Assembly: GCA_947462335.1 (NCBI GenBank)
Contig: OX381709.1
Location: 35,048,186 to 35,112,185 of the forward strand
DNA length: 64,000 nt
Direction of reading: 5' to 3'
From: Harmothoe impar
Taxonomy: Eukaryota; Annelida; Polychaeta; Phyllodocida; Polynoidae
The notes under the pieces were generated by a model, which was not told the DNA's origin, ran no database searches, and saw only the letters and a list, made by a program, of their open reading frames with translations. Shown here piece by piece: positions 58,471 to 64,000 of this stretch (positions are counted from its first letter, which is position 1; every line of letters starts with the position of its first letter). The translations under genes were made by a program, and so were the position numbers.

Positions 58471-59790
58471 ATTGGCCTCTGTATGAGTATGGGCTGCCTT
58501 TTTGTACCTTTGTGGAATGGTGCATCCATGCCCCCCCTCCCCCACCTACTCAGATGGCTGACATGACACCCTGACCCACGTACCCCACCACATCTCAGTT
58601 CCACACCTCTCAGACCCAGCACTCTGACCATCTCCGCTCCACCCCCCGACCCCCCCCCCCTCCCCCATTCACCATTGTAATGCCTTGCCCCGCTCTCGCC
58701 CTTCTGCATAGTACTGCTGCCACCCGCCACCTACGGCTTGGTTCCTCACCCAGCTCCTACTTACAAATATATATGGCCTTCCTCTTTGCAACCAATCCTG
58801 TTGGTTTCTTTTTCAACCCCCCGCCATTTGATCTCCATACCCCCCCCCCCCCGCCCAAAGACACAACACAAACTAGCATCATGACGGCAGTAGGCGAGTT
58901 GACATATAGCCTGACCCGATTGTTGCCAGTCGCAAATGGACTTAATGCCTCTGGATATTGTAACATCTGATGCCCCCAACCCCCACCCACCCACCCCCCA
59001 ACGCCCATACAAGGACACCAAAGCATACTGACAGGCTGGAATACTACCTGTCGATTAAGTTGTATCTACACAATTATATAAGCTGCTCATATGTATTCTT
59101 GTTGGAATTATCTGGGTGTGGCCTTAAATGGGTATCTATAAAAGTAATACAACTGAAGTGTAAGATACTGATATCGGACACCGCCTGCTGGTGTACATGG
59201 CTGTATCTGGTTATGTGTCAGTCCCGGGTGGAGGGGGTACTGCTCCCTGGTGGACCCACTACAAAACGGGCGCCGGGAGCTGTGGCTGTGAGCCTGCGTA
59301 GGATAAGAAGGGAGGCTGGCACTTACTTAAAGGTGCTAAAACAGAGGATTGTTAGAAGCTGCATGGTAACAGGGCTCATATTCCAGGCCCAGAAACACGA
59401 GTGCTTCCTCTGATAACCCGCCCAAATTGTTAATGTTATAATGTCCTGCCATGCAGAAGAGATCTGATGAGAAAGGGCGGCTGTAATTGATGGAGGGAGA
59501 ATTAGATGGCTGTCAAATCATGGGATGGGCAGGCCATTGTTTCTGTTTCGGTACTTACAATCAAAGAGTCAGTAACACCCCGGGTGTCAGTGTTATGGCC
59601 TTTTTACTGCAGACTAATGTGTCTTCTTAATCCTTTAAGAGCAGCACAGTGATGTAATGCACCATGTATCTGGCCAGTGCTGCATTCATACATCATGCTG
59701 ATGTCACAGCGTTAATTCATTCAGGGTCGACAGAATGCACCAATATGCAGTGCCGGCGAGTTACTTGCCAGCATTGGCGCATCATGCCTA
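58471..59790. other. No recognised gene; C-rich runs
   Basis: Poly-C stretches near 58530, 58640, 58845 and 58980-59000 give open frames on both strands. A 147-codon frame (58970-59413) has no recognised motif. Confidence 0.45.
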
Positions 59791-59794
59791 CTAA

Positions 59795-59865
59795 GGCCAA
59801 AAAAAAGAGGTTTGTTTCAGGTAACCCGACCGACCCTATCAAAACAAACCTTCTTTTTTTTGGCC
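59795..59865. mobile_element. 71 bp hairpin MITE with GGCCAAAAAAAAGAGG ends
   Basis: The left end GGCCAAAAAAAAGAGGTTTG and the inverse right end (GGCCAAAAAAAAGAAGGTTT) nearly meet, with CAGGTAACCCGACC in the loop. It is related to the ends of the elements at 2331-2835 and 16706-17113. Confidence 0.7.
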
Positions 59866-60352
59866 TAATAGACATGAACCATTAGGAATCATCTGGTCCT
59901 TAAAGATTAAGGTTTAGGTGTTCTCCCCATCACCTTACCTCCCGGCGCATGCAAGGAGAGTAGCATAAATGGTGATCGTGAATGTCTACAGAATGGGGGA
60001 TCCGGAATTAGCAGAAGAACCTAAATATCCTGAAGAAGGAATGCCCATGCAGGAATAATGGAGTAAGCAATTAAGGCATAACAGAATAGGATACCCAACT
60101 GAACCCTATTGAATATTGTGTGGGCAAACAGATTATTCGACTCTGACAGATCCAATCAAGACGAACTCAAGTCTCTAATTGTCCACGCTGCGGGACGACA
60201 CCCGTCAGCACCATCAGGGTCAAGTCATTAGATCTATGTCCAAGCACCACCTACATGCAGTTACCATAAGATGTCACCTGCAGTCAGCTAGATATGTCTT
60301 TTACCAGAAGAAGCTAGCTAATTTCATTGAAGCGATCCAGCCGCTTCATTAT

Positions 60353-60812
60353 GGTCCCTAAATCCGATATGGCGACATGGCCATTTCTTAAAATCGACAT
60401 GGGACATGGCCATACTAGTGACATGGGACATGGAGCATTTCTTAAGTCTGACATGCAACATTGGCCTTTTTGACTTGGATGTGTATAGTATCAGAACCTC
60501 AGAACGCCCTAACATGCACTAATGTCAGGCTAAAATTCCTAAAATTTTCTCAAATGACAAGCTTAAACTCCCTTAAAACATATCAATTTAAATGTAAATT
60601 CCAAAGTTTTCTGAGATCGTATGACCTATTTCAAACCATTCTGAATGCGCTAATTCAATAGGCAAATTCCAAACTTTTCCCGGGACCTGCGGCCCCAAAG
60701 ACCCCCTTATTGACACTATACATGAGTTTTTCCTTAGCAACATTGGCCATGGGCATTTCTTAGAGCCGATATGCGACATGGGGACCCCCCATCAAGGGTC
60801 CCTTCATTACAC
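60353..60812. mobile_element. CGACATG-type minisatellite element, near-complete copy
   Basis: It begins GGTCCCTAAATCCGATATGG and ends GACATGGGGACCCCCCATCA then AGGGTCCC, like the right end at 41769. The 8 bp outside the ends, TTCATTAT and TTCATTAC, agree at 7 of 8. This suggests an 8 bp target duplication. Arrays of GCGACATGG and CATTTCTTAAAATCGACATG units lie at both ends in the same direction. The middle contains a diverged tandem dimer with ACTAATGTCAGGCTAAAATT-like sequence and encodes nothing. Confidence 0.65.
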
Positions 60813-61420
60813 AGTCTCTAAACATCTGCCACCCTGCTGATGACAAGAAATGGCGTTAGGTGATGGCAGTGATAAGTTTTCACTGTTCAAAAGGAGTCCA
60901 TGTCCAAAATAGGAAGATTTGAAAGTCTTGGATACGGGGAAAGACAGTTTATCTATCAATCAAACGATTCCCAGGCATTTGTCCCGAAGTTCATAGGATG
61001 CTGTGGTACCCATCGTGATAGCTGTTATCAGTGTTTATCTCACTACATGCATGTAATGGCTGAACACACTACAACCTACAACGTCGGAATAGGTACAAAG
61101 CAGCTATGTGGAGGATGGCATGAACCGATGCAGGGGTTGGCCTACATGAATGGACACAGCTATACACACACTCACTCAACAAGTCCAGTTTCCCACGTGT
61201 ACAGCCCATGTGCTGCACTGGACCCGTGCCATATCTACTGACACGTTCCGTGACTGGACACCACACAACAGTTCGACCACCACATGCATTCATATAATTA
61301 TGGGTAACGGGTAACGGGTTGGGTTCTTTTGAGTGTGAAGTAATGAATGACTAAAGCCTAACACATATCGGATTTCTTGATTTGCATCCCACATAGAAAA
61401 GTGTGTTCCAATTTTGTGCT
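60813..61420. other. No recognised feature
   Basis: A 113-codon frame (60900-61241) has no motif I recognise and no convincing splice sites. Confidence 0.45.
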
Positions 61421-61421
61421 A

Positions 61422-61435
61422 GTTGCCATGGAAAC
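61422..61435 (+). promoter_or_regulatory. RFX X-box-like motif 1
   Basis: GTTGCCATGGAAAC matches the X-box consensus (GTNRCC, short spacer, RGYAAC) with one mismatch. RFX factors bind such sites, often near cilia genes. No adjacent gene was found, so the function is speculative. Confidence 0.35.
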
Positions 61436-61516
61436 TGACTTACCCAAATTGAAGACATTTTACAGCTGCCCAGCAACCTTGACCTTGACCTTTGACCCCT
61501 CCAAGCACCACCCAGG

Positions 61517-61530
61517 GTTACCATGGCAAC
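61517..61530 (+). promoter_or_regulatory. RFX X-box-like motif 2
   Basis: GTTACCATGGCAAC is a full match to the X-box consensus, 95 bp downstream of motif 1. The two together also read as an inverted pair, so they could instead be the ends of a small repeat. Confidence 0.4.
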
Positions 61531-64000
61531 AGGCAATTTTTTTTCAATTTTTTTACCAAGATTATGATTCTGTGACATGCCCCCCCCCCCCCAAAAAAAA
61601 GAGGTCAAACCAAAAAGGTCAAGTAATAAGGGGTCAAAAAGGGTCCCTTAACCCCCCCCCCCCTACTTTGAAACTGCTTGCCACGCCATAATCATAGTTT
61701 CGGAAATATTCTGCTAATGTGACCTATTGTACACGTCCATGTTGTCAGTAGTGCTAGGGCTTGCTGACAATCTAGTTCACGTCAGGATCCCAGCCTGCCC
61801 CTAAAGAATGGAAAGAAGAAAAGGAGAAAACTAAAAAAAACTATCTGGCTCATAGGATTGGGGCTGGAAATCTCCCTAGTGAAACCAGAGCCTGTGTTGT
61901 AGAGAGGCAGGGGACTAATATAACTACGTATATCTCTGGCAATGCCAGAGGGACTCCAGGCAGTATAGCTGCTCACCCTGAGGAGGCCGCCATACCGTCC
62001 CCACGGTAAAGAGTCGTGGCTTGTTGATAGCCTCCACGAGGGCGGAAATTTGGTGATATTGTTAGGTTACATCGATATTTAAGACGGCCATCTGTGACAA
62101 TACCAAGATGTATTGGGGGAGGGGTTGGTCCTCGTGGGGGCTACCAGACACGAGGTGCTGCAGAGTAGCTTCAACACATTACCCAATAAGCATTGTGTTT
62201 CTCCATTTGTGACTTCCGATGTCTTTGAGGTAGCTCGGCGCACCACTACTTCTGGCACCTCGAGTCACTAATATTTGCGAGCAACCAGCTGCGTTCCGAG
62301 AGCCGAAGCAACATCCCACGAGAGCTGAGTGTGGCAGTGTGGCAGTGGTGATGATAAGCAGTTGTATTCCCTTTCATCGTGAAGCGTTATATGAAGCTAC
62401 AGATAGGTAGATGGGGGGGGGGGGGGGGACTATACTACATGCATCACGTAATTGAGGGCTGTTACAGGCCTCTTCTATGATATGTAGCACACATCCCTCT
62501 TTCTAGTGGAAAATTCAATATAGCAACATTTGACGAGAGTCTTGGGTTCGATGGGTTGTTGCTGTTGCTGTTGCTGTTGTCGTTGTTGCTGTTGTTGTGG
62601 GGATATATTAATCTGAGGTTTCGCTATAACCTAACAGACACCACTGGGGTATTTAGGATGCTCTATGATTCTTGTTCCTCCATTTATGTTGCAATTAAGA
62701 GGCAAACAGCGGGCAACTTATATTGCGCCATCAATATCGATGTATGGCGAATGACAAAATTGAATTCAGGAATTGTAGCTATACCTTGGAAGGTAATACA
62801 CTCAGAGAGAAAAAAGGGTCATTAGGCCTACGCCAGGTCTTAGTTGAGCTCATGCTAGGAGTTGTTATTCTCTTGGGCTGTTACCATAATCATATATACA
62901 ATGTAATACCAGGTATAATATGAGTTTAAGGGGATTCAATTTGCATTTTTAAGAGATGACATTTAGCAGAAAGCATACTCTTAAACACAGGAAGTCCCTG
63001 TGAAAATGTCATTGTGTAGAGAGTGCCGTTTCCAATTAAAATAAGATTGAGGGGGTGGCCATAGCTCTTAAATGATTTCATCTAACACATATTTCTAAGG
63101 GGTCGGATGAGATATGAAGAAGAATTTCTCTAAGATTCGAAAGATTGCAACATGTGCATTGTAGAGTAGCATCCGTGTCCTCTACCCCCCCCCCCCCCTC
63201 CCTTCCACAAACACAAACTAAGGCCTTTTACCGCCTGCCCCGGCTTCTTACCAGGATGCACACACTGCGCATCTCTCATGTACAGATTGAAGTATTAAGG
63301 GCCGAGTTATTTACTGTCAATATGGCAGGGGGTGGATGTAGGGGAGATGGTCCTAACTGAAACAAAAGCTCTTGGCGGTTGGAGGGGGGCGGTTGGGCAA
63401 AACCGAATCGACCTCATGAGTGGAGGGGATGGAATCAATTCTAAATACCGTTCATTAAGCTAGAAAGGGTGTGTTTCAGGATCTATATATCTTTTACTTG
63501 GCCTAAAAGGTACCCAGACATGAACTCACAGACCCCGCCCTTGCCTTGTGCACCACCAAAGTGACCCAAAAAGTCCCCAAAATAGTCTAAAATTGAATAA
63601 AGGTCTCTAGGGTTGGTCATGTTCCGCTAGGTTGTATGGGGTCATTCATAAAGTCTGTCACGCAAATTTTGGCCATTTTCAAGACTCCCCACCCCACCCC
63701 TTTGTCACGCTTTTCCCCATACCTCCATCATTGGGGACCTAGACCCCCCTCCTCCACCCCCTCAGGTGTGACGTACTTAATGGATCGCCCGTATGTAGTA
63801 ATTGACTTGATCGTAGGATATTTGAAGTCACAGTATTTAGTCTGCCTGCGCACCCAACCGTTTGGGTGGTGGGGGCCTCTTTCTAAAATTGAATGTTTTG
63901 CGTGGGGGGGGGGAGTAGGGAGGCAGTACTATGTAAAGAGAAAATGCCCCGGGGTGGCCAAAGGTTAATTTGCTCTCATAGATGAATCAACGAAGACCTT
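61531..64000. other. No recognised gene; homopolymers and a short GTT/GCT repeat
   Basis: Poly-C/poly-A runs occur near 61580 and 61650, and poly-G near 62411. A (GTTGCT)n-like tract (62557-62600) gives a spurious leucine-rich start to one open frame. A fragment resembling the GTTTCAGG/GGCCTAAA ends of the MITE at 59795 lies near 63470-63505. The 110-codon frame at 63636-63968 has no recognised motif. Confidence 0.45.

Overview
This is a window of a eukaryotic, animal-type nuclear genome. It is AT-rich and almost gene-free, with a spliced-looking exon, long introns or intergenic DNA, microsatellites, a LINE and a dense population of small DNA transposons. No bacterial-style genes, operons, rRNA or CRISPR arrays are visible. 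A marine invertebrate is likely; the types of short inverted-repeat elements make a lancelet my best guess, but only weakly, and nothing in the window proves it.

The only convincing host coding sequence is one internal exon at about 55616-55891 (+). It is 276 bp, phase 1-1, with a good acceptor and donor, three cysteines and one glycosylation sequon. I do not recognise its domain. The only other protein-like sequence is a 5'-truncated, frameshifted LINE reverse transcriptase at about 29846-31361.

Layout. 1-672: possible LTR-like piece. 672-4759: a 1.12 kb segment present twice, with solo minisatellite and MITE pieces between the copies. 5539-5648: 110 bp hairpin MITE. 7408-9299: a TA-flanked element carrying three tRNA-like sequences. 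10746-12237: a 57 bp tandem array, then an element with perfect 17 bp ends. 16706-17113: MITE. 19149-19796: a TA-flanked element with a pogo-like MITE nested in it. 22798-23129: minisatellite-armed element A. 25998-26592: an element with two inward-pointing tRNA-like heads. 29846-31361: LINE. 32314-33471: hAT-like MITE, then a TTAA-flanked element. 34176-36630: a TA-flanked element filled with an inverted minisatellite. 40488-49868: foldbacks, another TA element, two more TTAA elements and minisatellite-armed element B. 50275-51920: a GACTC-armed element with an LTR-like insert. 53411-55359: an element with perfect ends, split by minisatellite-armed element C. 55616-55891: the exon. 57824-60812: more short elements.

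The most interesting pattern is a shared architecture. Many of these unrelated-looking elements have inverted ends followed by arrays of a short motif that differs from family to family. Three of them (A, B, C) also share the terminal motif GGCTSWSTCTCAY, a 16-17 bp repeat period and the repeat core GTNNNTGAYCGG, and two have perfect 4 bp target duplications. This suggests one superfamily of non-autonomous transposons whose subterminal arrays diverge quickly. All coordinates and matches come from reading by eye, without alignment software.
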